Below are positions 23,481 through 34,123 of a stretch of DNA of 64,000 bases, one piece after another; positions within the stretch are counted from its first letter, which is position 1, and each line of letters opens with the position of its first letter. The stretch comes from Panorpa germanica (Eukaryota; Arthropoda; Insecta; Mecoptera; Panorpidae). The DNA lies in assembly GCA_963678705.1 (NCBI GenBank), contig OY783208.1:13761782-13825781 (forward strand). Direction: 5' to 3'. The notes beneath the pieces were generated by a model. It was not told where the DNA came from and ran no database searches. It was given only the letters and a program-made list of their open reading frames with translations. A program made the translations under genes and the position numbers.

Positions 23481-24027
23481 AGAACAAAATAAAGAAACAC
23501 AAATTTAAAAAACATATATTTTAGCCAAAATTACTTAAAAACAATATTTTGCATTAAGTTCAATGTAACAAATAAGTTTAAAATTAATTACAAATATTCT
23601 ATACACGTCACTTTACGACGGGGCGAAACGCCAGTATATCTATAATGCTTTCTGGGTGTACTGGAGATAATTTGCCTGGTACAGGCGGCGTTAGAACTAC
23701 AAGGACCATTTTCTAGCCGCTTAATTATCCTTTGTCTTTCTTATTGTTCGATGTTGAATTCACATCCTTAATGAACTTTTTCCATTCGATAACTCCATTA
23801 GCAGGTATTCGGCAATTAGCACGTTCTGCAAGTTTATTAAAAACTAATTAAACAATATTATTAAACAAGTTGGATCATTTTAAATAAGAGTATATCAGTT
23901 ATATAATTATTTACTTCCGACAAATTCCATTTTCCAAGGTCAACATTTGTTCCATTTATCTCCATATTATCTAAAACAAAAATTAAACATTGAAAAATAA
24001 AGATGTCAAGATTCCAAGAGATATATA

Positions 24028-24750
24028 TGTGGGGGTGACAAATAATCCTATCCTTGTTGACGTTTCCAATTGTGGGTCTACCTTACACCCTATAGCTGTT
24101 TTGATCTTATTTCAATCCTTAAGTTGAGCCCCCATTACAATTTAGCTTATTAAAAATAAAGTTACCACATAACTTTTGTTTAATAATAGTTCATTTAATT
24201 ATTTCTCAAAGAAAAACAATTATATTACAAAAATGTTAATATATCAAAAATAGTTCACAATAATATTATCACTAGATTATATGCAATGCTTAGGTTTGAA
24301 GACCTTTCAATGATTGCATATCACAAAGTAATGATAAAAATAACCTAACATTTAACACTATACTTTTATGCACAAACTACACTATTTACGTCTAAACAAT
24401 AACTAATATTACACCTAGCAATATAGGAAAACTGATTATTATTCTCAATGCCATTAACAACTAGTTAACACAACATTTTTCTGAATTTACCAATGACGCC
24501 ATACACACTGTGTAAATCTACGTATCAGCCATTTTTAACAATCACTCCGTTGACCATGCATCATTGCATGTCGTGGCAAGCGACTCGTGTCAAAAAAACG
24601 GGGTTCACAAATCATTTCCAAAGCAGAGCTAGTAACATTTGAATACAACTTAATATTAGCAATGTTCCTAACCTAATTTATAGAGTTCTTTACTATATAA
24701 TTACTATTTCTTACAAACTAATTATATCTAATCCTAAATTATATCCCACA
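24028..24750 (-). repeat. 3' LTR of gypsy element
   Basis: Begins TGTGGGGGTGACA and ends ATATCCCACA on the plus strand. It is nearly identical to 27,756-28,523 but lacks about 45 bases present there. Preceded by TATA (TSD). Confidence 0.9.
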
Positions 24751-24791
24751 TTCGGCCTATCCTGACCAGTAACTGTCCTCAGTTGCTACAA

Positions 24792-26909
24792 TCATCCTGC
24801 CCATGGTTTCATCATATCTGCTGATGTAGAAGTCCTTATTGGTCCTTCACACTCTCCTGCTTTCTCCACGTCATAACGATCATTTCCTTTAATTTTCGTT
24901 ATTTTGTATGGTCCTAAAAATTTAGCTTCAACTTTAGCTCCTGTTGCAAATTGTGTACGTTGTATAGCCACTAAACTGTTCAGTGTATACTTTCTTGGTG
25001 CTTTACATTTTCTATTGTAGCCAGTCCTGTTTTCTTGCTGAATTTTTAGAATATTACCTTTAGCCTCTTCTCTCAGCTTCTCACGTTTATCTACAAACTC
25101 ATTTTGTATTTCTTCTGTAATCAAATCTACTATTTTTATGTCTTGTTTGGTTTTCATTTTAACCCCAATCATCAATTCAAATGGTGTCATTTTAATACCT
25201 CTTTGATAAGTACTGTTTAGCATTAACTGTAATTTACTTACATGTAAATACCACTTACTGGGATCTGTTAGGGCTAACTTCGTTAACACAGGTACAATAA
25301 TTCCATTTATTCGTTCCACCTGGCCATTACCCCTTGGTATTCCTGTAGTTATTAACACATGTTCAATGTTTTCTGCAGTACAATAATCTTTGAAATCTGT
25401 TGAAGTAAAAGCTGTACCCCTGTCAGAAATTAACCTTCTTGGGTTTCCGAATACTTCTGCTATCACTTTCAATTTCTGTAATACTTCATCAGTGCCTGAT
25501 GATTTAGTAGGAAACAACCAAACAAATTTTGTAAAAGCATCTACTATAACGAGAATATGTTTATACTTTTTGCTTGTTGTTTGTAAAGGTCCTAAATGAT
25601 CTATATGCCATGTGTCTAAAGGTAAACCTACCTTAGGTATAGAGTTTAAGAATCCTTCTACTTTACCTACTTTTCTACTTGCTAGTATACATTCTATGCA
25701 ATTATCTATACAGTTTTTAATTTTTTCAGCTAAATCATTGATCCAAAATTCTCTGTTAATTATTTCTTGACATTTATGCAATCCACAATGTCCTATGTCG
25801 TGTGCTTTACGTATTATTTCTGATTGCATGTTACTTGGTACTACTAACAGCTTTTGATCGTCTTTTAACCTGTATAATAATTCATTTTCTATTAAATACT
25901 TTCCTGCATAATTCTTTACTTGTATCGTCTTCTTCGGCTTCGGAAAATGCTTGACGGCTTTGACCTTATCCTTAGAGGGACGAACAGTGCCTTGTTTAAT
26001 TACATAACCTAGGTCGTTCATTTCCTGGGCTGCCTGTATGACATCCTTTTCTAACCCTTCATCCAGCTGCTCTTGAACATCTAGTCGATCTGCAGGTGGT
26101 AGTTTAAGTGGCCTAGAAAATATGGGAGTATCATTTTTCAATTTAATTATCTTTTCACTTTCAGACTTGAGAAACTCTTTTCGTTTGTCATTGTCCACTA
26201 ACTCGTGTATTTTATTAACAACATTTTTATCATTTATATGAGATAAGTCTAGTTCACTTTCTTTATCACCATTGTCTATTTTTAATGTCATTAATTGTTT
26301 AACTTCACTTTCATTTTCATCTTTATCATTATAAAGTTTATGAAATTTTACTCCCTTGTTATCAATAACCACTCTAGCTTTAGCTATAATGTCCAAACCT
26401 ATCACCATGTTCATTTGCATCGCCTGTGATGGTAACACTTCAAAATAACTAGCGTAATGTTCTGAATCAATTTCAACGTCCAATCTTATTTTACCTAAAG
26501 AATTTACTCGAGAGTTTGACAAACCGCGCATTGTTATAACAGAGTCATATAATTTAACATTCTTTAATGTTTTAAAATAATCTTCGCGCACTGCTGATAA
26601 ATCACTACCAGTATCTATTAAAGCGTTTACATAACTGCTTTTATTAACACAAATTGATTTTATCATTTCCACTCTCATAACATTATGCTCCGATTTAACA
26701 GTTTTTATTTTAGTTTTACAGTTTCGACTAACATGTCCATAATTACCACAAGTAAAACATTTGTAACCCTTGTCTTTATCTGGACACACTTTAGATGAGT
26801 GTGATAACGAACCACAATTAAAACATTTAATCTTCTCACCTGTTGTCTCAGTTTTTGTTTTGGTACCTGACCTTGATCTCCTATCATAGTCCTGACTATC
26901 CATTTTCAT
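24792..26909 (-). CDS. Gag-Pol fragment: zinc knuckles, protease, integrase; RT and RNase H deleted
   Basis: 705 codons without a stop. CCHC knuckles lie at residues about 29-42 and 51-64. The retropepsin active site ALIDTGSD is at about 97-103. The frame then reaches the usual pre-RT segment (PIFSRPLKLPP, about 262-272) and after about residue 290 jumps to the C-terminal end of RT (GYVIKQGTVRPSKDKVKAV). It jumps again at about 331 to the integrase zinc domain (H370, H374, C404, C407). The integrase core has D437, D496 and E532, which gives exact DD35E spacing. A basic C-terminal domain with RYDVEKA follows. Protease would cut the polyprotein and integrase would insert the cDNA. The ATG at 26,909 is only the first Met after the gag stop; the frame itself is continuous with gag. 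Confidence 0.88.
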   Translation of the reverse strand: MKMDSQDYDRRSRSGTKTKTETTGEKIKCFNCGSLSHSSKVCPDKDKGYKCFTCGNYGHVSRNCKTKIKTVKSEHNVMRVEMIKSICVNKSSYVNALIDTGSDLSAVREDYFKTLKNVKLYDSVITMRGLSNSRVNSLGKIRLDVEIDSEHYASYFEVLPSQAMQMNMVIGLDIIAKARVVIDNKGVKFHKLYNDKDENESEVKQLMTLKIDNGDKESELDLSHINDKNVVNKIHELVDNDKRKEFLKSESEKIIKLKNDTPIFSRPLKLPPADRLDVQEQLDEGLEKDVIQAAQEMNDLGYVIKQGTVRPSKDKVKAVKHFPKPKKTIQVKNYAGKYLIENELLYRLKDDQKLLVVPSNMQSEIIRKAHDIGHCGLHKCQEIINREFWINDLAEKIKNCIDNCIECILASRKVGKVEGFLNSIPKVGLPLDTWHIDHLGPLQTTSKKYKHILVIVDAFTKFVWLFPTKSSGTDEVLQKLKVIAEVFGNPRRLISDRGTAFTSTDFKDYCTAENIEHVLITTGIPRGNGQVERINGIIVPVLTKLALTDPSKWYLHVSKLQLMLNSTYQRGIKMTPFELMIGVKMKTKQDIKIVDLITEEIQNEFVDKREKLREEAKGNILKIQQENRTGYNRKCKAPRKYTLNSLVAIQRTQFATGAKVEAKFLGPYKITKIKGNDRYDVEKAGECEGPIRTSTSADMMKPWAG

Positions 26910-27110
26910 TTTTTTATATTGTTCAAGCTTACGTCTAAGTTGTGCAATATTTTCAGCTCCATACAGTATTACTTTATTAGCTGTACTGTCACGAATACCT
27001 GCTATGATATAATCTATAATAGCTGCTTCTTCGACATCTGCTTGTCGAGCTATGTCTAAAATATCATAAACATATTGACGAAAAGTTTCCTCTGGTTTCT
27101 TTAACCTTTG

Positions 27111-27557
27111 TTAAAGCATTTTGTGCACCTGTGTACTATTTAAACTCGTATCGAACTCATCGATCAAATACGATTTAAATGTATCCCAGTGTATTATCCT
27201 GGTTTCAAAATTGACAAATTGTTTTGCGGTATCAGTTAACAATCTCCTGGCATACAAATATCTGTATTTTGTATCTATTTCCGCCTGGTCACAGAAATCA
27301 TCAAATTGTTTGATCCATAATTTGACATTTTTAAGTCCATCATATTTAGGTAAAGCCAATTCTAAATCTAAAAACGTATAATTAGTTTTATTGACTGTTT
27401 CATTGTTTACAGACCTGCTATTCTGTTCTCCAACTTTGCTATTGTACGAGTTCATTCTCGTTAATAATTCAGCACGATTTTCACGCTGACTTAGTCCAAC
27501 GAAGCTAAGTTCTTGACGTAATTCTGCTACTGACAAGTTGTTTAATTCCTCCATCAT
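27111..27557 (-). pseudogene. Gag N-terminal region ending at an in-frame TAA
   Basis: It starts MMEELNNLSVAEL at 27,557 (the preceding in-frame codons have no ATG). The first 35 residues resemble a SAP-like helix pair (LSVAELRQELSFVGLSQREN), followed by a capsid-like domain (LPKYDGLKNVKLWIKQFDDF). TAA lies at 27,111-27,113. The same frame continues open (QRLKKPEETFRQYVYDIL) into the 26,909 ORF. The stop is thus a single codon inside capsid rather than at the usual gag/pol boundary. A nonsense mutation is the simplest explanation. Confidence 0.75.
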
Positions 27558-27737
27558 TGTTATATTTATCACTGCTAACAGATTGAAGTGCAATTTACTT
27601 TAACGAGTAAATTGTACGCACCTGGAAGTTAAGAGTATTCTTGACTGAAAAAACTAGGTTTCCTTATCTGTTGGTCAATAGTTCTGGTTCAAAGGTTAAG
27701 AATATTCTTAACTGAATACACTTGGTTTTTCCTTTAT

Positions 27738-27753
27738 CCCGGTTGAGCCCCCA
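27738..27753 (-). promoter_or_regulatory. Primer-binding site, tRNA-Pro type, of gypsy element
   Basis: The plus strand reads CCCGGTTGAGCCCCCA, the 3' end expected of a tRNA-Pro including CCA. On the element strand it lies two bases after the 5' LTR, the standard place for minus-strand priming. Confidence 0.8.
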
Positions 27754-27755
27754 AA

Positions 27756-28523
27756 TGTGGGGGTGACAAATAATCCTATCCTTGTTGACGTTTCCAATTG
27801 TGGGTCTACCTTACACCCTATAGCTGTTTTGATCTTATTTCAATCCTTAAGTTGAGCCCCCATTACAATTTAGCTTATTAAAAATAAAGTTAACACATAA
27901 CTTTTGTTTAATAATAGTTAATTTAATTATTTCTCAATGAAAAACAATTATATTACAAAAATGTTAATATATCAAAAATAGTTCACAATAATATTATCAC
28001 TAGATTATATGCAATGCTTAGGTTTGGAGACCTTTCAATGATTGCATTTCACAAAGTACTGCGTAGTATAAATAGTACATAGTTTTCATTCACAACGTTT
28101 ATAATGATAAAAATAACCTAACATTTAACACTATACTTTTATGCACAAACTACACTATTTACGTCTAAACAATAACTAATATTACACCTAGCAATATAGT
28201 TAAACTGATTATAATTCTCAATGCTATTAACAACTAGTTAACACAACATTTTTCTGAATTTACCAATGACGCCATACACACTGTGTAAATCTACGTATCA
28301 GCCATTTTTAACAATCACTCCGTTGACCATGCATCATTGCATGTCGTGGCAAGCGACTCGTGTCAAAAAAACGGGGTTCACAAATCATTTCCAAAGCAGA
28401 GCTAGTAACATTTGAATACAACTTAATATTAGCAATGTTCCTAACTTAATTTATAGAGTTCTTTACTATATAATTACTATTTCTTACAAACTAATTATAG
28501 CTAATTCTAAATTATATCCCACA
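27756..28523 (-). repeat. 5' LTR of gypsy element
   Basis: 768 bases with the same ends as the other LTR. It contains an extra segment of about 45 bases around 28,060-28,103 that is missing from the 3' LTR. Followed by TATA (TSD). Confidence 0.9.
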
Positions 28524-28799
28524 TATATTGTAGGTGTATTATTGAATATAAAAGTGTCACAAAACTTACCAACTAAAGCCCAAATTTTAACTTGTTCTAC
28601 CGAATTAGTTTTTTGAGTTGAATCTTCCCACGCTAAATATAAAACTTTAATAACTTTCCGAGCGATTTTCGCGCTATCGCTTTTCCCGGTACAATACTGA
28701 TTCATTTTTCGTTTTACAACCACACAGGGGCGTATTCGTTTTTTAGTTTTTTGCCACTCATTTTTAATAATTTTACAAGTATTTTTATTAACTGGTGGA

Positions 28800-29956
28800 A
28801 TTTCTGCTACATCTTATTTACACTCTGTTGCTTAACAGAGATGGCAATATATTTGAGGGGGTAGAGGGACAAAAATGACTATTTTAATTGGTACTTTCTC
28901 CTGTAATACTGTGACTTTATTTTAGAAATATTATATATTTAAGGTCCTGATAGCCAACTTTATAAATATAAACTCGTAGTACAATTTTATAGAAAGTAAA
29001 ACATGCCTCTACCCCTAAACATATTGCCATCTTTGTTATGTAAGAGAGTCACGTCAGCTGTCACAAAATGGTGGCCAAATATTAAATGTGACAAAGTCAA
29101 ATTTCAAATAGCAATATTTCAGTCAATTTTTAACAAAATTCCAAATCAATTTGACGTTTAACAAAAAACCTTTAAAATATTCAATAAATCCGATGCTGAT
29201 CACCACCCAGCTGACATTTGCCGTGGAGGGTCGCTACTACATGAACATAAAGCTATTTACTTAAGAAAATAAGAAATGGTGCACCAAGCTGCGCTCGTCA
29301 AGAAAGAGAAGTCCCCAGAAAGTCCTCAGGAAGTCCACGTCGAACCTAGATAGCCGGTGCTGAACAGGAGAGCGAATAATGTCAAAGCAAATAAATAAAA
29401 GTATAAAACTCACCGTAGCGTTGGTGGTTAAAACACAAGACACGAAGATAACAAGGACAAACACCTTCATCTTCAATTATTTCTTATTTTCACAATTTGT
29501 TTTGAAAATGTAAAAAGTTTCACTGCAATTTAATCACTTTCACTTTAAAGATCCGCAAGAAAATACCGAACTTTACTCTTTAAGAAAATAATCAATAATG
29601 TTGGCCACGCAATTAGTAGAGGGCAGGTAATTTAAACAATGTAACGGTCATGTCACGGTAATCGAGAAACCGTTACACCCGAATGACATTTAATGGTTTT
29701 TAATAAGTTGATGGATTATTTAAGTAAATTACAAAATTAAAACGAAAAGTGACTCAGACTTAATGCAATGAATATTTCAAATTAAAATTATTTATGGTTC
29801 ACGGTCTTTGTGCATTTACTTTATTTAATTAAAGTAGTCGTTGACTGTTGGACACCCTGTACTGTTTAATCGCTAATAGCTATTAGTTTGCACTGAAAAA
29901 AATTGATGTGTAAAACAACAAAAATAATGGAAGTAAAAGATTGTATACAACTTGGA
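28800..29956 (-). pseudogene. SPH copy 2: first exon and flanks of the duplicated serine protease homologue
   Basis: Homologous to 20,770-21,712 (copy 1), and from 29,470 upward to the flank of copy 3 (53,830-54,080 plus 57,547-57,785). Only exon 1 is present, 29,414-29,470, encoding MKVFVLVIFVSCVLTTNAT with donor GTGAGT. It is followed by most of intron 1. No further exons exist before the duplication ends at about 28,800. It is a partial duplicate that cannot make a protease-like protein. It carries the uninterrupted version of the site into which the copia element inserted in copy 3. Confidence 0.72.
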
Positions 29957-30761
29957 CTTTTGGACGAAGTGAGGTGGTGTATGTTAGGTTGCAGATTGTT
30001 TAGGGGCAAGAAATGCAGTCGATGTATTTGTATATAAGATGTATAGTGTAAGGCAGACTTTAAACGACTATTTTAGTTGTTTATATCTTCAATAACATTG
30101 CGACTATTTTAAAGAAATCAATCAAATTTGAGATCCTGATAGGTAACTTTATCAGTACATGTAATATACATTTCTAGGATTTAAGAATGTAGTGTGTCAA
30201 CGGGGGTATCCCCAACCAATCTTTAACAAATTTATAGTACACTATAGCAGATTGAATGGAGTCTAAGATAAATTCGCACTGGATAGAATGGTCCGTTGCT
30301 TAGTTATATTATATTTAGTTGGTTATTTCCCCTTGTTCTATTGAGCAAGTAAAATGCATTTTATTTACTAGATTTAGATTAAGCGGGTTAAGAAATACTG
30401 TAGTCCACAAACTAGTAATACTAAATACTAATATATGTAATACTAAAAAGTCATTTATAATATAAATTAATTTAATTACAATTTTAAAATACATCAAATC
30501 ATAGCATACTAGTTTATATTGTATGTCTAATCAATACAGCAACTATATTAAATTGTTTAAACTAAAGAGAAGTATTTATTTTATTAATAATAAATGTTGT
30601 ACTAATAACAATATATAATATAAACTATTATAATAGGTAATTAATTAATAAATTAATACAATTAACTTTATAAAAGTTTTGAAGAGTCTGGTTGATATTG
30701 TGTCCAGGATTACTGGACTGTTTGACAGTATTAGTTATGGATTGTTTATTACTAAATAAAA
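29957..30761. other. Intergenic, with dispersed repeat D
   Basis: 30,060-30,300 (containing TTTGAGATCCTGATAG and ACATGTAATATACATTTCTA) matches 36,510-36,750. The same repeat in diverged form lies in intron 1 of SPH copies 1 and 2 (about 20,810-20,930 and 28,890-28,990). The rest is AT-rich with no gene. Confidence 0.55.
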
Positions 30762-31090
30762 ATGTTTAACTTATATTTTATATTATTTATATTTTCAGTT
30801 AATTTAATAGGAATTACAATTAGTGGTAATGTAGATATAGATCCAAATGGTTATATAGCTTATTGTCGGTGTATGGGTAAGTTGTCGGTGAATTAAAAGT
30901 TAGGTTATATTAAGCTAAAAGCACGATATTTAATAAATTAAAATCCAGGACGTTTCGGAAGTCAAGCAGATCATTTTATAGGGTCTCTTGGTTTCGCTTA
31001 TAATTTAAACAGAACCCTAATCCTTCCACCAAGGGTAGAATATCGTTTCGGCGAACTAAAGTCAACTCAAATTTCGTTTGACACGTTTAC
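30762..31090 (+). pseudogene. POFUT1-like protein O-fucosyltransferase, first two exons only
   Basis: Exon 1, 30,762-30,776 to the donor at 30,877 in full (30,762-30,876), starts with a hydrophobic signal sequence and ends NGYIAYCRCM+G. The intron 30,877-30,948 has GTAAGT and CAG ends. Exon 2 from 30,949 reads [20 protein letters not shown] and [18 protein letters not shown]. Order and spacing match the N terminus of GDP-fucose protein O-fucosyltransferase 1, the ER enzyme that fucosylates EGF repeats of Notch. The family motif GRFGNQADHF carries Ser in place of Asn, near the GDP-fucose site. Similarity stops after about 31,090, a stop follows, and no later exons are found. It is probably a truncated duplicate; a real gene with distant further exons is the alternative. 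Confidence 0.72.
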
Positions 31091-31099
31091 TATTTTGGG

Positions 31100-32440
31100 C
31101 ACCTCGGGGGGACTCAGACTTTATTGATTTCTTCGAAAGGTGTATAAAGGGGGCTCTCGAAGAAAGTAATAATCATTGTTAAAGAAAACTGCACATCTTC
31201 ACATCTTCCGGAGAGTACCAACATTAAATTAATTTAAGGTTAAGTGAGGTTACATTTACATTTACATTTTCTGACGTTAAAAAAACACTTTGCTTTTATG
31301 TAATGTTACATAATTAATACATACAATACATTACATTACATACAGTTAATGATTCTAAGGTAGTTCGCCAGTAAAAGCACTTACAATTTAAATTTGACGT
31401 TAATATAAGTGTCCATAATGTTTTGACCAGCTGTCAAGCGCTATATTTAGTGAGGTTTAGTGAGTGGCGTGCAGTGTGAATTGTGTTGTATGGGCTGATA
31501 CCTTAGTATAAAGATTATCTCTGGCATTAGCTTTGAGTATTTTTTAGTATGTTTTAGATTTTTGGTGTGACAAGACGTGTTTATTTATGGTGTTTTCTGT
31601 ACACTGAAAAATAAAGCTATGGAACATGCTTCAACTATCGGAAGCTATACATAAATTTAACATTTGTAAATGTTTTAATTATAATTTTGTGTAATACTAT
31701 AATTAACTAATTAAATAACATAATAATTAATTGTTTAGGTTAAGTGCAACAGGAAGAACTACTTGGGGAAAATGACAGTGAAGACTAAGGGAAGATTGGA
31801 TTCCAGCGAATATTTCTTCAAGATGATAATTAAAAAGATGATGGACCAGAACCTTCTAAAGATGCAGGAGAGATTGATGAAGGGAATTTGCTGAAGAAGT
31901 AGAAAAATAAGAAGAAGTTGAGGAAGAACACGATGAAGTAGAAACAAGTGAGCTTGAAGGTGGTCAAATATTTCTAACGTTTCTAACGGTGATTCAAATA
32001 ATAATTTTTGTTTTAAATAATGATCTAAATTGTTATTATTAATAATTTATGGACGAGTTCGAGAACCATCTGGGAGTTTCATAGCAAAGGATAAAACTTT
32101 ACCAACTCAGCGTCAGACCGCAGCTCCTTTTGTTTTACGTCAGCGAAGGGGGCCCCCTCATCGCAGTACAGAAATTTTGTCAATAATAATTAACACTTTT
32201 AAGAAAATTTCAGCTATGACATGGTTGATATAGTCAAATTTACAACAACGACGACTTAAGGCCGCAATAGAACTACTGTTCCGGATTGGCTTGAGCCCCA
32301 ATTAGTCTGGATAATTGGAGCCCTACAGTACAAACATTTTCTGTACGTGTCAAAGCTCAGTCGAAAGATGAAGATGAATTTGTAAAAGATGCAGATTAAT
32401 TAGCGATTAATTTCTGAGGAGAATTTTCAATGTAAGAATT
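31100..32440. other. Non-coding stretch, nothing secure
   Basis: AT-rich. 31,750-31,960 has several broken acidic frames with no domain. 32,030-32,230 contains GC-rich phrases (GGGGGCCCCCTC) like those of hAT ends, but no element could be closed. No gene is called. Confidence 0.3.
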
Positions 32441-32565
32441 GATATTTAGATGTATGCCCTTAAAAAATATTCTGAAATATTAATTATTTGCAAACTAATT
32501 TCAGTGGAGAATGCGTCACTAATATTTTCAAGAAAATGTCAGATATTGGATTACCATGATATGAA

Positions 32566-34123
32566 CACTGGCGTAGCTATGTATGGGCCAGTCAGGGGGC
32601 CCCAAAGCTCAGGAGGCCCTCCGACTTTTATAACAAAAACATAAACAATAACAGAAATTCTAAATAGCATACAAGGTATTTAATTTTAATGTGAGGTATG
32701 CAGTAATAACTAGATCTTGATATAGAAGTAAAAGAAACGTTTTTAGGTTTTTTGGTTTTTATGCATCATTCAAACATGCAGCAGATGTAGTCAGGGAGTC
32801 AACCACATTTGTGGTGACTACATTTTTTATCGATATATTTTGTATAATGGTGTACAAAAACAGATTAAAAATATCCAACCTAACGCGGAGTACATACATT
32901 GCTCCACTCATCATTTAAGTTAGGTTGTAATTGATGCTGTTTGCACTTGTATCGAATTACAGATTTTGTTCGCAACGTTCCAAGATTTGTATCATTTGTT
33001 CAAAAATCGAATCAAACGTTGGGATCTGTTGTCAAAATTCACTGGCACTCGGAATCGGACACTACTCTGAAAAAAACTAAATCCAACTAGATGGTCAAGT
33101 AGGGCCAGTACAATATCTGCAATAGAACTTCGTTTTTTCGATATCAATCGATCAAAGCGTTATCAGAAATAGTTAAGCAGAAAGTATTCAAACTAAAATG
33201 CTAAATTTTGAGTTCGTGTTCCGGTTCCTTTGCGAGTGACATCAATTATGCGTCTAAAACTTAACAAAAGAACGTTAACAATTTGGAGGAGGACGAGGCA
33301 AGTAGAGCTTTCAATCCACAAAGCCAGTGAATCTGCAAGAAAATATGGTATAGATTCCCATTTTAAAGAAAAAAGGCAAAAGAAATTTAAAAAAACATTT
33401 TGATGAATTAGTTTCTAATTACCGATTTCAAAGCAGGTAAAAAATATTTAAAGTTACTATTTTCAATAATGTACTAGACACAATAATAGGTCAGTTAAAA
33501 GCACGTTTTAGTGGGGTGAGTGCAGTTAGTCAAATATTCAATTTTCTAACACCAACATTTTTACTGGATGTAGATGAAACAACTTTATTACAAATGTGTG
33601 ACCAATTCCAAAGTAAATATTCTGATATAATAGGCCCCAACTTTTTCATCCACCTACTACTACCGGAATTATCTAAGGGATGGACAACTCACCAATTCTG
33701 TAAAGAAATAATGAGAAAATATGGAGTTCTAGAATGCGAGCTAACAGAAGTATTTCCAGCAATGTTATTGGTCTATACCATCCCTCTCACTTCGGCAGAA
33801 TCTGAAAGATCATTTATCAAATTAAAAATTATTTAAGTAATACTATGGGCCAAGTTCGACTCTAGACATTTATCGCTAAAATTATTTATCGCATTTAAAG
33901 TTGCATCAAGCTTCGATTTAACCGAAGTCATACATCTTTTGATTTACTTCGATTTATTGACTAATACCAATATTAAAAATCCAGGTATACATTCCTAAAC
34001 TCTTCACCTGGGCGATCTAGACCTAGACCTTTCTACCTTTAAAGTATTTATATGTATTTATATCTAACTTAAAAAACCTAAACAATTTAGTTAGGGGCCC
34101 TTGGTTACCTAGCTACGCAACTG
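32566..34123 (+). mobile_element. hAT element with decayed transposase, inserted in a Tc1-like gene
   Basis: The ends are CACTGGCGTAGCTATG and, reverse-complemented, CAGTTGCGTAGCTAGG. The 8-bp TSD is gatatgaa/gatattaa (32,558-32,565 and 34,124-34,131; one mismatch). GC-rich GGGGGCCCC phrases lie just inside both ends. It contains a transposase C-terminal remnant. At 1,558 bp it is much shorter than autonomous hAT elements. Confidence 0.78.
33516..33836 (+). pseudogene. hAT transposase C-terminal dimerisation region
   Basis: A frame of 106 codons ends in YTIPLTSAESERSFIKLK, the signature of the hAT dimerisation domain. The preceding FLTPTFLLDVDETTLLQMC is typical of the subgroup whose host-gene relatives are annotated as zinc finger MYM-type proteins. 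Upstream, from about 33,330, more transposase-like sequence lies in other frames. Downstream, SNTMGQVRL follows after a shift. The catalytic core is missing or unrecognisable, so it is not functional. Confidence 0.7.

Larger units (their letters stand above)
24028..28523 (-). mobile_element. Ty3/gypsy LTR retrotransposon lacking RT and RNase H
   Basis: LTRs TGTGGG...CCCACA flank the element at 24,028-24,750 and 27,756-28,523, with a 4-bp TSD TATA on both sides. On the minus strand the order is LTR, tRNA-Pro-type primer site, gag, zinc knuckles, aspartic protease, integrase, LTR. The palm of reverse transcriptase and the RNase H are absent, and the reading frame runs straight through both deletion points. 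The total of 4.5 kb is short for this superfamily. No env-like ORF is present. It could move only with reverse transcriptase supplied by a relative. Confidence 0.88.
23760..28803 (-). other. Possible host gene of three exons with the gypsy element in its intron
   Basis: Proposed exons: 28,570-28,803 (acceptor GTAGCAG, donor GTAAGT), 23,915-23,970 (acceptor TTTTAG, donor GTAAAT) and 23,760-23,825 (acceptor TTGCAG, stop TGA). The first exon encodes about 78 residues, basic at first and then helical (KSDSAKIARKVIKVLYLAW), with no family recognised. The second begins in the compatible phase (G+AT) and reads NMEINGTNVDLGKWNLSE. The choice of frame in the last exon is uncertain; another frame there is longer (ANCRIPANGVIEWKKFIK). 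If real, the 4.6-kb intron is almost entirely the Ty3/gypsy insertion. Confidence is limited because nothing beyond open frames and splice sites supports it. Confidence 0.33.

Noticed and set aside
24028-28523. Endogenous retrovirus with envelope
   Set aside because: No env-like ORF lies between integrase and the 3' LTR; only about 40 bases separate them.
28484-28570. C-terminal part of the minus-strand ORF starting near 28,723
   Set aside because: It reads through the splice donor at 28,564-28,569 into intron and gypsy LTR sequence, so it is not coding.
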